Assembly (NCBI GenBank): GCA_964354145.1
Contig: CAYGXX010000003.1
Span: forward strand, 1 to 31,969
Length of the DNA stretch: 31,969 nucleotides
Source of the DNA: UBA10110 sp964354145
Lineage (GTDB): Bacteria > Patescibacteriota > Kazan-3B-28 > UBA10110
Direction of reading: 5' to 3'
Shown here in pieces: positions 1-8,144 of the stretch. Every line of letters starts with the position of its first letter. The stretch's first letter is position 1. The position numbers were made by a program, and so were the translations under genes. The notes under the pieces were generated by a model. The model was not told the DNA's origin. It ran no database searches and was given only the letters and a program-made list of their open reading frames with translations.

Positions 1-621
1 ATTTGGATTGAGGTTAGAGATGACAGGAGTTACAACCGGAGGCACATAATCCGTGATGGTAATAGTAGTTGGATTAGCCTGACCTGTGGCACCATTCCAA
101 ATATCAGAATCCAGTGGATTACTAATATGAGCAACCACATTGGTATCATTCCCGGTATAACCTAATGAAGTAAATTTGAAACTAAAAGCGGCTGATGTCA
201 CACCGGAATGCGCAGTAAAGATTAGATGAGCTACTGTTCCGGACCCATTCGCCCAGGGACCTACAGCGGGAGTAGTAGTACTAAACCAAATTCTGCCGTC
301 AGTCCCCAGCTTGGGCGTACCGGCACCGCTAGCGTCCTGCGAATAAAAACCGCCTAGCCAAGCATTGCTGGTCGGTGCAATAAAATCTAATTTAGTAGCA
401 TCATAATTTACGACCCCGTCTACACCAATAGTATCCTGCCCAGCAGTGTTCACGCTGACATCAACAGTGATCCTATTACTAACATCACGGCTTACACTGG
501 CTGGACCAAAGGTCAAAGTAGCAGTCTTAGGAGGAGCCGTTTGGGCAATAACCATCCCGCCCCAGGTGGGCGCCAATAAGAGCAACAGGCTGACTAAAAT
601 AGTTAGGAACGGTTTTTTCAT
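1..621 (-). CDS. Secreted cohesin-like domain protein (C-terminus beyond window)
   Basis: The frame is open from an ATG at 621 to the window edge, giving 207 residues with no stop, so the protein is partial. It starts with a signal peptide (MKKPFLTILV, then a leucine-rich core to about residue 26, ending VIAQ). Residues about 34-165 resemble a type I cohesin fold: a first strand with 'VSRDVSNRITVDVSVNTAG', then 'VDGVVNYDATKLDF', and a later 'GSGTVAHLIFTA'. Cohesins bind dockerins, and the two genes just upstream on this strand end in dockerin repeats, which strengthens the call. After residue 185 a proline-rich linker leads into another domain outside the window. There is no Shine-Dalgarno; a consensus promoter lies 40-66 bp upstream. 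The short plus-strand reading frame here is a shadow. Cohesin identity rests on pattern recognition, not a profile search. Confidence 0.75.
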   Translation of the reverse strand, partial: MKKPFLTILVSLLLLLAPTWGGMVIAQTAPPKTATLTFGPASVSRDVSNRITVDVSVNTAGQDTIGVDGVVNYDATKLDFIAPTSNAWLGGFYSQDASGAGTPKLGTDGRIWFSTTTPAVGPWANGSGTVAHLIFTAHSGVTSAAFSFKFTSLGYTGNDTNVVAHISNPLDSDIWNGATGQANPTTITITDYVPPVVTPVISNLNPN

Positions 622-658
622 TTTTGTGTTAATTAGAGCTTCCTTATCCTATTACTTT

Positions 659-687
659 ATTATACTATACTTTGTTAAATCTGTCAA
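659..687 (-). promoter_or_regulatory. Sigma-70-type promoter of the cohesin-like gene
   Basis: On the minus strand TTGACA (682-687) is followed by exactly 17 bp and TATAAT (659-664), a perfect consensus. The predicted start near 652 gives a leader of about 30 nt before the ATG at 621. It shows that the cohesin-like gene can be expressed separately from the dockerin genes upstream. Confidence 0.85.
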
Positions 688-692
688 GACCT

Positions 693-1832
693 TTATTGAG
701 AGAACTGACTGAATAATATGAGTAAGTCTACGCTATTGACAGCCCCATCGCCGTTAAGGTCGCCCGAGAGCCCACTGGTGGACCCCGCCTCAAACGATCC
801 AGCATTGACCACTATATTGGAATCATTGTCAATCACGAAAGGCACTACTTTACTTTTAATGCCAGCGGCTGAAACCTGTAAAGCATAGGCTCCGGCAACC
901 AAGCTTGTATCTATAGATAAACTGTTCCGCTGGGACAAATTAACACCTTCTGCTAAGTACGCTATCGGGTCACTCAAGTCGGCTGAAATGATAGTGACAG
1001 TAGCTGCAGTTGGAGCATTGACCTCACTATATTGCAAAGAAATATTTTTTTGAGTTAAGTCGCTGCCACTAGGGGTTATCGTTCCGCCACCACCGCCCAG
1101 ATTACCACTGCCAGCCTCTGCACTATCTTGATATTGCACAGTCAAAGCATAAACCGCCGGGCGCACATCCGAAGACAAGCTACCACCAAAGGCAAGCTTA
1201 ATCTGGAGATAACGCTCTATCATCTGACTCATCACCGCACTTTTAGTATTAACTTTCATGCTAGTTGTACTGGTAGGATTTAACTCTAAAGGTAAAAATT
1301 CCTGATTGCTTAAATCGTCTGCATTAGCGGTAGAGCGGTAAGCATAACTAATTTCCGTGGTCTCGGGCACAAAATCTGTCGCTGCTATTGATGTAACTAA
1401 TGGCGCAGTCACGCTGAGATCTAAAACCGGTGAGATATATACAGAGGAGGGCGCACCTGCTTCAGGATTATCAGCCGCTGAATTATTAAAAATAACAGTA
1501 ACTAAACCCATCTCTTCGGGGGTAGAATCGGGATCCGTTGGAAGCCCTGGAAAATCTGTGAATACTCCCGTGCTTTGCATGCTTGCACCACCCATAATAT
1601 AATCTCGTCCGCTCGTACCTAGCCAATCGCCAGCACCGGTAAAGGTGACTTCGAAATTATTGCTAGCTCCTGCCCCCAAAAACTTCAGGGCGGCACTAAA
1701 ACCACCTGAATAGACCAAGGCTAAGATTGCCAAAACTAAACCAACGGCAGCCACAATAAACGGCCAGAGATAATTCTTCCGGCGGACTGGCAGAGCAGAA
1801 ACGGTCCAGGGATTGTAATTATTGTTTATCAT
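693..1832 (-). CDS. Membrane-anchored dockerin-repeat surface protein
   Basis: 379 residues. A short cytoplasmic N-terminus with basic residues (VRRKN) precedes a transmembrane segment at about 22-43, so the rest should lie outside the membrane. The ectodomain begins with a 'FTGAGDWL' stretch that parallels the start of the next gene's ectodomain, and a Gly-rich linker lies near residue 245. Residues 357-379 form one dockerin repeat, GDLNGDGAVNSVDLLILF, with all calcium-loop positions canonical (D1, N3, D5, G6, N9, D12). Type I dockerins usually have two such repeats; here there is one. The gene is 40 bp downstream of the 1465-residue dockerin protein and 71 bp upstream of the cohesin-like gene. 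No Shine-Dalgarno is seen before the ATG. Ligand unknown; cohesin partnership is inferred. Confidence 0.8.
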   Translation of the reverse strand: MINNNYNPWTVSALPVRRKNYLWPFIVAAVGLVLAILALVYSGGFSAALKFLGAGASNNFEVTFTGAGDWLGTSGRDYIMGGASMQSTGVFTDFPGLPTDPDSTPEEMGLVTVIFNNSAADNPEAGAPSSVYISPVLDLSVTAPLVTSIAATDFVPETTEISYAYRSTANADDLSNQEFLPLELNPTSTTSMKVNTKSAVMSQMIERYLQIKLAFGGSLSSDVRPAVYALTVQYQDSAEAGSGNLGGGGGTITPSGSDLTQKNISLQYSEVNAPTAATVTIISADLSDPIAYLAEGVNLSQRNSLSIDTSLVAGAYALQVSAAGIKSKVVPFVIDNDSNIVVNAGSFEAGSTSGLSGDLNGDGAVNSVDLLILFSQFSQ

Positions 1833-1872
1833 TTTGAGTTTTATATTTGTTGTGTATTTGATTGTTAACTAA

Positions 1873-4800
1873 TTAATCAAGGAAGGAATCGCCAGCCAGA
1901 TTCCAGTTCTTGAATGCGAAATTAAGATCCACTACGTTAATAAAGTTATCATTAGTAAAGTCGCCGATTAGATTAACGCCTTCTCCCCAGTTCGTGAATA
2001 AAACACCGATATCAACCACGTTAATAAAGTTGTCAGCCACCACATCTCCCACTAACAGAGGGTTAATAAATCCTAGTGCATACGATGCCGAAGTTGACGG
2101 ATCAATTGTAATCTTGTCATCTGTCAATCCAGCCACCTGATCCACCTTAGTCCAGAAGTGGCGAGTAGATCTGACATAAGCTTTGTAATCACTAACTCCA
2201 GCTGGAAAGTCAGTTTTTAGCACAGGCACATCCACAATTATCACACTAGTAGCTGTGTCTTGGCTGGTAGGAGCTGCGCTCACTGAAGCAATGCGATCAT
2301 CTTTAGTTAAGCCAGTGGTGTCATAAGGATAGATATTCAGTGTGAAAACCGATGGCAGAGCTTCAGAAGGAATATCTTCCACTGGGATGATCAAGTGGAA
2401 CATAATGGAATTGCTGGGAGTAATATCCAAAATAGTGAGGTCAGTAGTGGCGGTCGGCGACGGCGTAATCCCAGTAGCATCGGCGGTAATTATAAAGGTA
2501 ATGGCATAAGGGAAGGGACCCGCTGGTTTGGTGGTATCACTCCATGTCTTAACGGTGACGGTAAGATTGGTAGTAACGGCTGCTCCGTCAGGTTTGTTGA
2601 TGGGATTAGTTGCGAATGCAGCCGAATCTAAGTATTCAGGATTGTCAGTTACCACTGGCGTGGACAGATTAATATCTCCAGTATAGGTACCGGATAATTT
2701 CAATTCATAAATTACATTACCACCAGTTTGTGTCTCTCCATTATTGCTTTTATTGGTTACTTCTAAGATAAGGGTTGGGGTTTCTCCGGTTTCAGTGGAG
2801 TAAGTTAAGGTAATGCTCTGCGCCCAAGGACCGCTCTTGGTCAAAATATTATCATCGGACATAGTTATTCTAAATCTGATTCCGCGAACGTCAGCCAGAC
2901 TAATTTGGCTGATAACACTAGCGTACCAATCAGTAAAGTTATCAGCAGGATTGAAAACAAACCACGGCGCTAGCCCCTGATCATTGAGATCATAGAAGCC
3001 AACTTCTATCGTGGTCACCTCGCCAGGATCGGCTACATCTAAGCCATAACCGCTCGCCACCACCGTTAAAGCATCCAACGACTGGATGGTGCCCGCTGTA
3101 GCAAACGCCGGCGAACGATACCTAGCCGTAAAACTTGTTGTGACAGGAAAATCATATGTAAAGCCATTTGACTTAACAGCATTCGCATAACCTGTAGTGG
3201 TGACTTTAACCTCTACTGGGCCAGGGGCATGAGGAGGAGCTATAACCTCAATCTGGGCTTTACTGGCACTGGGGCCTGTTTTAGTAGCTAAAATGCCATC
3301 AAAGTATACCTGAGAGCTACTGTCTAAATCCATGTTAGCCACAGTGATTGTGACCGTGTCACCAGCAAACCCATGATCTGGGACTACCGAAACAATAGTG
3401 GGCAAGGTTGATTCTACATATTCAAAATTGGTTTCCGCAAATTGATCATCTAAATTAGTCACCCGCACCACCACCCCACCCGCTGCATGGGGCGGATTAA
3501 TACAGGTGATGGTATTGGCGCTTTGCACTACGACACTGGTCGCAGCTATTCCATCAAAGATAACTGTAGCCCCCGGCTCAAAATTAATGCCGGTAATAGT
3601 GATGGGCTCATTTCCCGCGATGCCCCCGCTTAGCGGATCAATACTAGCAATTTTGGGTTGGTCACCATATATACGAATAGTATCCCGAGTTAATAGTACC
3701 CGTGGGAAAACCCCAGGAGCATAAATCGCCAATTCTTGATACCCCACGGTAGAGATGGCGCATTCCGCCCACTTCATAATGCCATTCTCCCAAATGCCAT
3801 GAATACCATCGCCAACTGTAAAATTAGCTGGTGGACCAGGAGTAACTTCAATAGTCAAACCATGAATACCATCCCAATTAGTCATTACCACCCCCAGCCG
3901 ATAAGCCGTCACATATACAACAAAGTTAGCACCTTTATAGGCCTCGAGAGGGATATCAATAACATAATCGTCAGGCTCTGGTTCAATAATTCCAGTGACT
4001 TCGATACCAGTTTGTCCTTGCGCAGAACCAAACTGCACGATGATGGTATGTGTCCCTATGCTCGATATCTTGAAATGATCCGAAGTGGCTACTCCGTTAT
4101 TCCAACTTCCCCCCTCCACAGTACCGTCACCAATTAAATTAGGGGTAATATATGTATCTCCCAGCTCAGTAGTAACCGGAGTGGGCATATTATAAGCTAC
4201 TACCACTTCATCAGCAGCATTTTTCGCTGTCACTGTTAAAATAAATTCCTGATTGACTGGCACCTGTACCGGAGCCACTACCTCAAAGTGATCTACCTCC
4301 AAAGCACCAATAATAAATTCCCCACTCTCTCCTGAAGTAATTAAACTGTCATCGGTAGCATACAACTCCGCCTTGACCTTAAAATGAGTATTTCCGGGAT
4401 TCGCCACGGTTGGAACTAACCACTCATAAACCTGAGTAGATATGCTTTCTCCGGTATCCTGATAGTCGTAATTGCTTTGAATTACTTGCCAGGAAACCGT
4501 ATCCCAATAAAATAGCTTTAGATAATCCGCAGCTTCCCCGCCAGTATTAATTATCATAGTGATCGGAGTTTTGGTCCCGGTATAAACAATGCTCCCAGCT
4601 GATGGCGTGGTTACCTCAATAGAGGGCGTCTCTTCATATCCTAGAATGACCGTATCTAGATTAGTGGAGCCTTCGGCAGTGTTGAAAATCGCCTCAAAAT
4701 AAAATGCTTTAGGCGGAGTGATATCATCAGCCAAAGTCGTAAGGTGACTATTAATCTCAGTAGCGGTGTTAGTTTGGGTCATATCTAATATATCGGTGAC

Positions 4801-6270
4801 CGATACCCAATCTAACGCTCCTTGACTCCAGTAATACCAGTCGCTGCCGCTCGGAATTCCCCCGGTGCCAGGACCATTAAGATAGCTAACGCGGTAACGC
4901 ATATTGGCTGTACCCGCCGGAGCTATCTCTTCGCTAAAGGAAACTAATTTATTAAAAGGTATACCAGCCAGATTAATCAGTCCTTGCTGTAAGGCATGGT
5001 TAGCCGTGACCACCAGACTATTGGAAGTAGCCTGTAAATTAACTGCTAGCACATACTGATTAACCCCAACTGAAAGCATCACTGGGATAGCGATAGTCCC
5101 CCCCGGGACAACCACCTTGGTATTGCTAGCAAAAAAGTCCGTAGCGCCAGTGTTAGAAGTATAATCAACTGCGCGATACATCGTGCCATCAGAAGAGGGA
5201 AGAAAAACTTCATTGAGACTATTAATATAAATATCTCCAGCGCTATCTAGTCCTGCCACGTCAATCCGCTCAAAAACATTACCTGCTGCGGTGGTGGTTT
5301 TAAAAATATAGGACGAAGAGGTGGCTACATACACATAACCTGCCTGGTCTCGCGCCAGCGACAATAGCGAAGGCCCTAAACCAAAGGAAGGCAAACTCAC
5401 CAAATGCCAATTAGCTCCGTTATTATCCGAGTAATAGACAGCTCCTCCTCCCCCTGTCATAGTTGTTTCAGAAGCAGCATAGATACGAATAGTACCAGTG
5501 CCTGGAATAACTGCTGAGGTAAGGTCAATGATTCCAAGAGCTCCATAAAGATCTGCTTGGACCGGAGCTCCGTTGCTGCCGTCATTGGCAAAGGTCACGC
5601 CATTGTCCGTAGAGACAAGGATGCCTCGCATAGATGTCCCGGCATATAGCCAGCCTTGATTTTGATAATACAAGATCGACTCAAATGAGAGGTGATCTTC
5701 TGCTACGAACGGCATGCTCCAAGTTGCCCCGTCATCATCAGAGTACGCGGCAAGAGCAACGGGAGGGTTAACATCAGACACCCGTTCACCTACTACCACG
5801 ACTCGGCCAGAAGGTAACTTAGCGAATTTATGCCGCTCAAACCGATCCCCGCCCGGCAACCCGGAAGGGCAATAATGCACGGTCCAAGTCTGTCCTTTAT
5901 CAATAGACTCGGCACATATATCTGCTTCAGATATCGCTCCCAAAAGGTGGTTATTCAAGGGATCAACCGCCACTATATCGTTGATTGAAATATTATTGAC
6001 TTCGCCTAAGGTATAAACCAGATCGACCGTGGCATAGCCATCAGCAATAGTGACATTGGATGTAGCTGCAAAATCACCAGCATTGGTAAAATCCCAGGTT
6101 TGATTTACAGATGCTTTAGCGCCCCGGAACAAATCTTTGAAATACCCGCCATAATAAACGGCTACTCCAATCAACACAAAAGCCGACAGGATAACAACCG
6201 GCACTCCCCAATTACGTTTGGTAGTGGAGCTTTTAACAGCTTGGCTTAACTTGTTGATAATCTCTTCCAT
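1873..6270 (-). CDS. Large surface protein: TM anchor, Asp-box repeats, IPT/TIG domains, dockerin pair
   Basis: 1465 residues. N-terminal anchor at about 21-43. Four Asp-box (BNR) motifs follow at about 122 (SIDKGQTW), 177 (SDDDGATW), 220 (STDNGVTF) and 281 (SDNNGANW), suggesting a sialidase-like or YCF48-like propeller; no sialidase catalytic set was recognised. Residues about 548-655 and 656-759 match two modules also seen in the LPSTG protein at 20443-26274. Two IPT/TIG Ig-like domains are at about 871-951 and 955-1040. The C-terminus (1403-1465) holds two dockerin-type repeats, each ending 'DNFINVVD' plus a hydrophobic segment; loop position 3 is V or T rather than N/D, so calcium affinity may be reduced. 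No Shine-Dalgarno; AT-rich leader. It lies between the 112-residue protein and the second dockerin gene, 38-40 bp from each. Likely adhesive or scaffold role; substrate unknown. Confidence 0.85.
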   Translation of the reverse strand: MEEIINKLSQAVKSSTTKRNWGVPVVILSAFVLIGVAVYYGGYFKDLFRGAKASVNQTWDFTNAGDFAATSNVTIADGYATVDLVYTLGEVNNISINDIVAVDPLNNHLLGAISEADICAESIDKGQTWTVHYCPSGLPGGDRFERHKFAKLPSGRVVVVGERVSDVNPPVALAAYSDDDGATWSMPFVAEDHLSFESILYYQNQGWLYAGTSMRGILVSTDNGVTFANDGSNGAPVQADLYGALGIIDLTSAVIPGTGTIRIYAASETTMTGGGGAVYYSDNNGANWHLVSLPSFGLGPSLLSLARDQAGYVYVATSSSYIFKTTTAAGNVFERIDVAGLDSAGDIYINSLNEVFLPSSDGTMYRAVDYTSNTGATDFFASNTKVVVPGGTIAIPVMLSVGVNQYVLAVNLQATSNSLVVTANHALQQGLINLAGIPFNKLVSFSEEIAPAGTANMRYRVSYLNGPGTGGIPSGSDWYYWSQGALDWVSVTDILDMTQTNTATEINSHLTTLADDITPPKAFYFEAIFNTAEGSTNLDTVILGYEETPSIEVTTPSAGSIVYTGTKTPITMIINTGGEAADYLKLFYWDTVSWQVIQSNYDYQDTGESISTQVYEWLVPTVANPGNTHFKVKAELYATDDSLITSGESGEFIIGALEVDHFEVVAPVQVPVNQEFILTVTAKNAADEVVVAYNMPTPVTTELGDTYITPNLIGDGTVEGGSWNNGVATSDHFKISSIGTHTIIVQFGSAQGQTGIEVTGIIEPEPDDYVIDIPLEAYKGANFVVYVTAYRLGVVMTNWDGIHGLTIEVTPGPPANFTVGDGIHGIWENGIMKWAECAISTVGYQELAIYAPGVFPRVLLTRDTIRIYGDQPKIASIDPLSGGIAGNEPITITGINFEPGATVIFDGIAATSVVVQSANTITCINPPHAAGGVVVRVTNLDDQFAETNFEYVESTLPTIVSVVPDHGFAGDTVTITVANMDLDSSSQVYFDGILATKTGPSASKAQIEVIAPPHAPGPVEVKVTTTGYANAVKSNGFTYDFPVTTSFTARYRSPAFATAGTIQSLDALTVVASGYGLDVADPGEVTTIEVGFYDLNDQGLAPWFVFNPADNFTDWYASVISQISLADVRGIRFRITMSDDNILTKSGPWAQSITLTYSTETGETPTLILEVTNKSNNGETQTGGNVIYELKLSGTYTGDINLSTPVVTDNPEYLDSAAFATNPINKPDGAAVTTNLTVTVKTWSDTTKPAGPFPYAITFIITADATGITPSPTATTDLTILDITPSNSIMFHLIIPVEDIPSEALPSVFTLNIYPYDTTGLTKDDRIASVSAAPTSQDTATSVIIVDVPVLKTDFPAGVSDYKAYVRSTRHFWTKVDQVAGLTDDKITIDPSTSASYALGFINPLLVGDVVADNFINVVDIGVLFTNWGEGVNLIGDFTNDNFINVVDLNFAFKNWNLAGDSFLD

Positions 6271-6308
6271 TTTATTTTTATTTTGATTTTCTGATTTAAT
6301 AAACCGAA

Positions 6309-6647
6309 TTACTGCGGATGCAGAATGAGCCGGTTGTTATTATCCACAGTGACGGAGTTTTTATCATCAATCCAAGTATCAGAGCCCGGGTCATATCTTT
6401 GGGCGGTATAGTCAGTATTGGCAAAATTATTCTGATCAAAGGTAAGGTCGATGGTTTTGCTTTCCAGGGCAGCTTGGGAAGCTAACCAACTTAAAAGATC
6501 CCCGATCTGACGGCTGAATAACACAATCAAAATTACCCCGATAATACCGAGGACCAGCAGATACGCTTTCATGGTCTGGCTCTTGTACCAGGGAATGGGA
6601 GCCATAGGCATTGGGGTATTTTTGCCTGGGGTAAAGTTGTTTGCCAT
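6309..6647 (-). CDS. Short membrane-anchored protein, N-terminal paralogue of the dockerin proteins
   Basis: 112 residues: a proline-rich N-terminus, a transmembrane segment at about 29-47 (LLVLGIIGVILIVLF), then an ectodomain starting 'IDLTFDQNNFANTDY' and ending after 'NNNRLILHPQ'. This layout (anchor, short linker, a 'TFDxxxFxxT' strand) matches the first 80-90 residues of the 1465- and 379-residue proteins downstream. It may be a truncated or minimal family member; the stop is clean and no frameshift is evident. It is the first gene after a consensus promoter, so it leads the surface operon. Function unknown. Confidence 0.65.
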   Translation of the reverse strand: MANNFTPGKNTPMPMAPIPWYKSQTMKAYLLVLGIIGVILIVLFSRQIGDLLSWLASQAALESKTIDLTFDQNNFANTDYTAQRYDPGSDTWIDDKNSVTVDNNNRLILHPQ

Positions 6648-6694
6648 AGTAGTTTTGGTTTTAATTTTGAACGTCTACCAAACCTTATTAAATT

Positions 6695-6723
6695 ATTATA
6701 CTACAAAGCCAGAGAAATGTCAA
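6695..6723 (-). promoter_or_regulatory. Consensus promoter of the dockerin operon
   Basis: Minus-strand TTGACA (6718-6723), 17 bp, TATAAT (6695-6700). The expected start near 6688 gives an AT-rich leader of about 40 nt before the ATG at 6647, without a Shine-Dalgarno. It is built exactly like the promoter at 659-687. Confidence 0.85.
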
Positions 6724-6780
6724 CAATGAACTTCATGGGCAACTAACCCTTACATTATATATATATTTATGGGAAAAACC

Positions 6781-6809
6781 TTGATGAGAAAGAGATTTTT
6801 TGGTTAGAT
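6781..6809 (+). promoter_or_regulatory. Possible promoter of the 6928-7284 gene
   Basis: TTGATG (6781-6786), 17 bp, TTAGAT (6804-6809). Both boxes deviate from consensus, but the spacing and position upstream of an SD-led gene fit. It would give a leader of about 110 nt. Confidence 0.3.
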
Positions 6810-6927
6810 GTAATTGCGGCTAGGAGGCCGCGGATATATTTCCATCGTACATTGAAGGAGCGGGAGGGAAGGAGTTCACGCCCCTCTCACCATCACCTAT
6901 TTCTGAAGAAGGAGGAGATTCCCCACC

Positions 6928-7284
6928 ATGGGCACATCGCACAGGGGCAAGAGAAAGAATCGGCCAGACCGCGCCAACACAGCGGACTGCCGCTTCGGAT
7001 TCGAAGCGGACAATGGCCACCCTCTCTTCAAGCGCTGCAACGGCAGTTGCCACGCGGATGAAGATGCCATCGAAGAAGTCACAGAGTACTGCCGAAAGCT
7101 TAGCATCCTGTCAGGTGATCAAGCTTGTCTTGATCATTGCCTAATCGTCACACCCGACGAAAAGAAAGCCTATCTGGCAGAAGATGAGAAGGCAGTTCGG
7201 CCGCACAGCTATCGGCCAGAACCCACAGCTTTAGAGCTGGCCCGGCTCACCGCTTATGCAACCGCGTCAGCGGGCGAGAGCTAA
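6928..7284 (+). CDS. Small hypothetical protein with strong Shine-Dalgarno
   Basis: 118 residues, not recognised. The ATG at 6928 follows GAAGGAGGAG with suitable spacing, one of the best ribosome-binding sites in the window and unlike the SD-less surface genes next to it. The protein is hydrophilic, starts with a basic stretch (RGKRKNRPDR), and has four cysteines in the middle (C32, C47, C51, C66 or nearby), which might bind metal but form no motif I recognise. There is no signal peptide or membrane segment. Two hairpins follow within 75 bp. It stands alone, divergent from the dockerin operon. Its codon use is more GC-rich than the neighbours, which could mean transfer or simply a different gene class. 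Confidence 0.6.
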   Translation: MGTSHRGKRKNRPDRANTADCRFGFEADNGHPLFKRCNGSCHADEDAIEEVTEYCRKLSILSGDQACLDHCLIVTPDEKKAYLAEDEKAVRPHSYRPEPTALELARLTAYATASAGES

Positions 7285-7298
7285 GTCGAACCCTTTTT

Positions 7299-7361
7299 GC
7301 ACGCCCCCCTAAAAAGGGGTGCGCCCCTTCTTTAAGGCCGGCAACCAAGCCGGCCTTCACT
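7299..7361 (+). terminator. Tandem hairpin terminator after the 6928-7284 gene
   Basis: The first hairpin (7299-7322) pairs CCCCT with AGGGG and GCA with TGC. The second (7334-7357) has a perfect 9-bp stem AAGGCCGGC / GCCGGCCTT with a 6-nt loop and a T-rich tail (CACTTTAC). Both lie just after the stop codon. Confidence 0.65.
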
Positions 7362-7424
7362 TTACCCAGACTCGCCCCCGACTTGACCCTAAACTACTCC
7401 AATGCTATTCTGGCAAAGTAACGA

Positions 7425-7598
7425 AGTATTCTTTACTTCGTTATCCTGGCCTCGCCCAGGATCTAATATTAAAATAGGGTTTCATTACATCGTCATCCTG
7501 AGTTTGTCGAAGGATCTCATAATAAATCTGTAAGATTCTGGACCCTCCTACGCTAAAGCTACAGAAGGGCAGGCGCGCTTCGCTTGCCAGAATGACGG
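7425..7598. repeat. Dispersed palindromic repeats between 7.4 and 7.6 kb
   Basis: This gene-free stretch holds a hairpin (AACGAAGTATTCTTTACTTCGTT, 7422-7444, shown here only as the inverted pair AACGAAGTA/TACTTCGTT), the widespread 'GTCATCCTGAGTTTGTCGAAGGATCT' type motif at about 7492-7517, the core GGACCCTCCTACGCT at about 7541, and 'GCCAGAATGACG' at 7586-7597. The same words recur near 11.6, 17.1, 18.7, 26.4-26.6 and 31.0-31.2 kb. No gene is seen here. Confidence 0.6.
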
Positions 7599-7604
7599 TA
7601 TAAT
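7599..7604 (+). promoter_or_regulatory. -10 element upstream of rpmE
   Basis: A perfect TATAAT ends 10 bp before the rpmE ATG, implying a leader of only a few nucleotides. No convincing -35 box is visible; the element sits at the edge of a dispersed repeat. Confidence 0.4.
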
Positions 7605-7614
7605 GTAGACAAAT

Positions 7615-7911
7615 ATGAAGAAAGACATTCACCCTAAATATTATCCCAAGGCGAAGATCGCCTGCGCTTGCGGTCATGTTATGGAAGTTGGCTCCACGGT
7701 AGAGAACATCTCAGTGGAAGTCTGTTCAGCCTGTCATCCTCTCTACACAGGGAAGCAAAAATTCATCGACAAAGCCGGACGAGTAGAAAAATTCCGTGAA
7801 CGCGCCGCCAAATCGATTGCCAAAAAAACCCCCCGGGCCGGTAGCCCTCAAGGGCCGGAGGCTCCCGATAAGAGCAAGCGACCACCTGCTCGGGGAAGAC
7901 AATTCCGCTAA
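7615..7911 (+). CDS. rpmE: 50S ribosomal protein L31, zinc-type
   Basis: 98 residues. The N-terminal 65 residues are a classic L31: 'MKKDIHPKYYP', a zinc site made of C17, C19, C37 and C40 (IACACGH and VCSACHPLYTG), and 'GKQKFIDKAGRVEKF'. It is a component of the large ribosomal subunit. A basic, proline-rich tail of about 30 residues (KSKRPPARGRQFR) extends beyond the usual 65-75 residues; L31 tails in this bacterial group are often long. No Shine-Dalgarno; TATAAT lies just upstream, so the transcript may be nearly leaderless. prfA follows 234 bp downstream, a common bacterial neighbour. Confidence 0.95.
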   Translation: MKKDIHPKYYPKAKIACACGHVMEVGSTVENISVEVCSACHPLYTGKQKFIDKAGRVEKFRERAAKSIAKKTPRAGSPQGPEAPDKSKRPPARGRQFR

Positions 7912-7962
7912 CATAGATTTTCTTCTACTTCTGGCTATTGGAGTTCGAGCGTTTTTCCGCTA

Positions 7963-8086
7963 TCCAGCCATTGGAGCTCGAGCGTAAAGGTATTCCAAAA
8001 ATTACCGCTGTGAAGCCCGAAAGCACTCGGGCGAGAGCGGAAAGGTAATTTTTGGATTAATACCGAGCAAGAGCGACTGGCTGGGA
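7963..8086. repeat. Nested inverted repeats between rpmE and prfA
   Basis: Outer arms TCCAGCC (7963-7969) and GGCTGG (8079-8084) enclose a long hairpin. Its arms are GGTATT plus CCAAAAATTACC (7989-8006) and GGTAATTTTTGG plus, after a 3-nt bulge, AATACC (8044-8064). An inner GCCCGA/TCGGGC stem sits at the tip. Just before it the word ATTGGAG(T/C)TCGAGCGT occurs twice (about 7938 and 7970). It could be a structured RNA or a palindromic repeat. Confidence 0.5.
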
Positions 8087-8132
8087 CTTTGGTGTTACCG
8101 ATCTTGCAAGGTAACAAAGAAATTTCTAGCAG

Positions 8133-8138
8133 TATAAT
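8133..8138 (+). promoter_or_regulatory. -10 element implying a leaderless prfA transcript
   Basis: TATAAT ends 7 bp before the A of the prfA ATG, the usual distance from -10 to the transcription start, and no Shine-Dalgarno precedes the ATG. No good -35 box is visible. A hairpin (CTTTG..GTTACC / GGTAACAAAG, 8088-8119) lies at the -35 position. Confidence 0.5.
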
Positions 8139-8144
8139 TAAACC

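Noticed and set aside
3736..4137. 133-codon plus frame opposite the dockerin gene, and similar long plus frames opposite 20443-26274
   Set aside because: Shadow frames of a well-supported gene with clear domain structure; no start signals.
7796..7987. Frames overlapping rpmE and the frames of 60-78 codons around 6820-7110
   Set aside because: They overlap supported genes in other frames, have no SD or domains.
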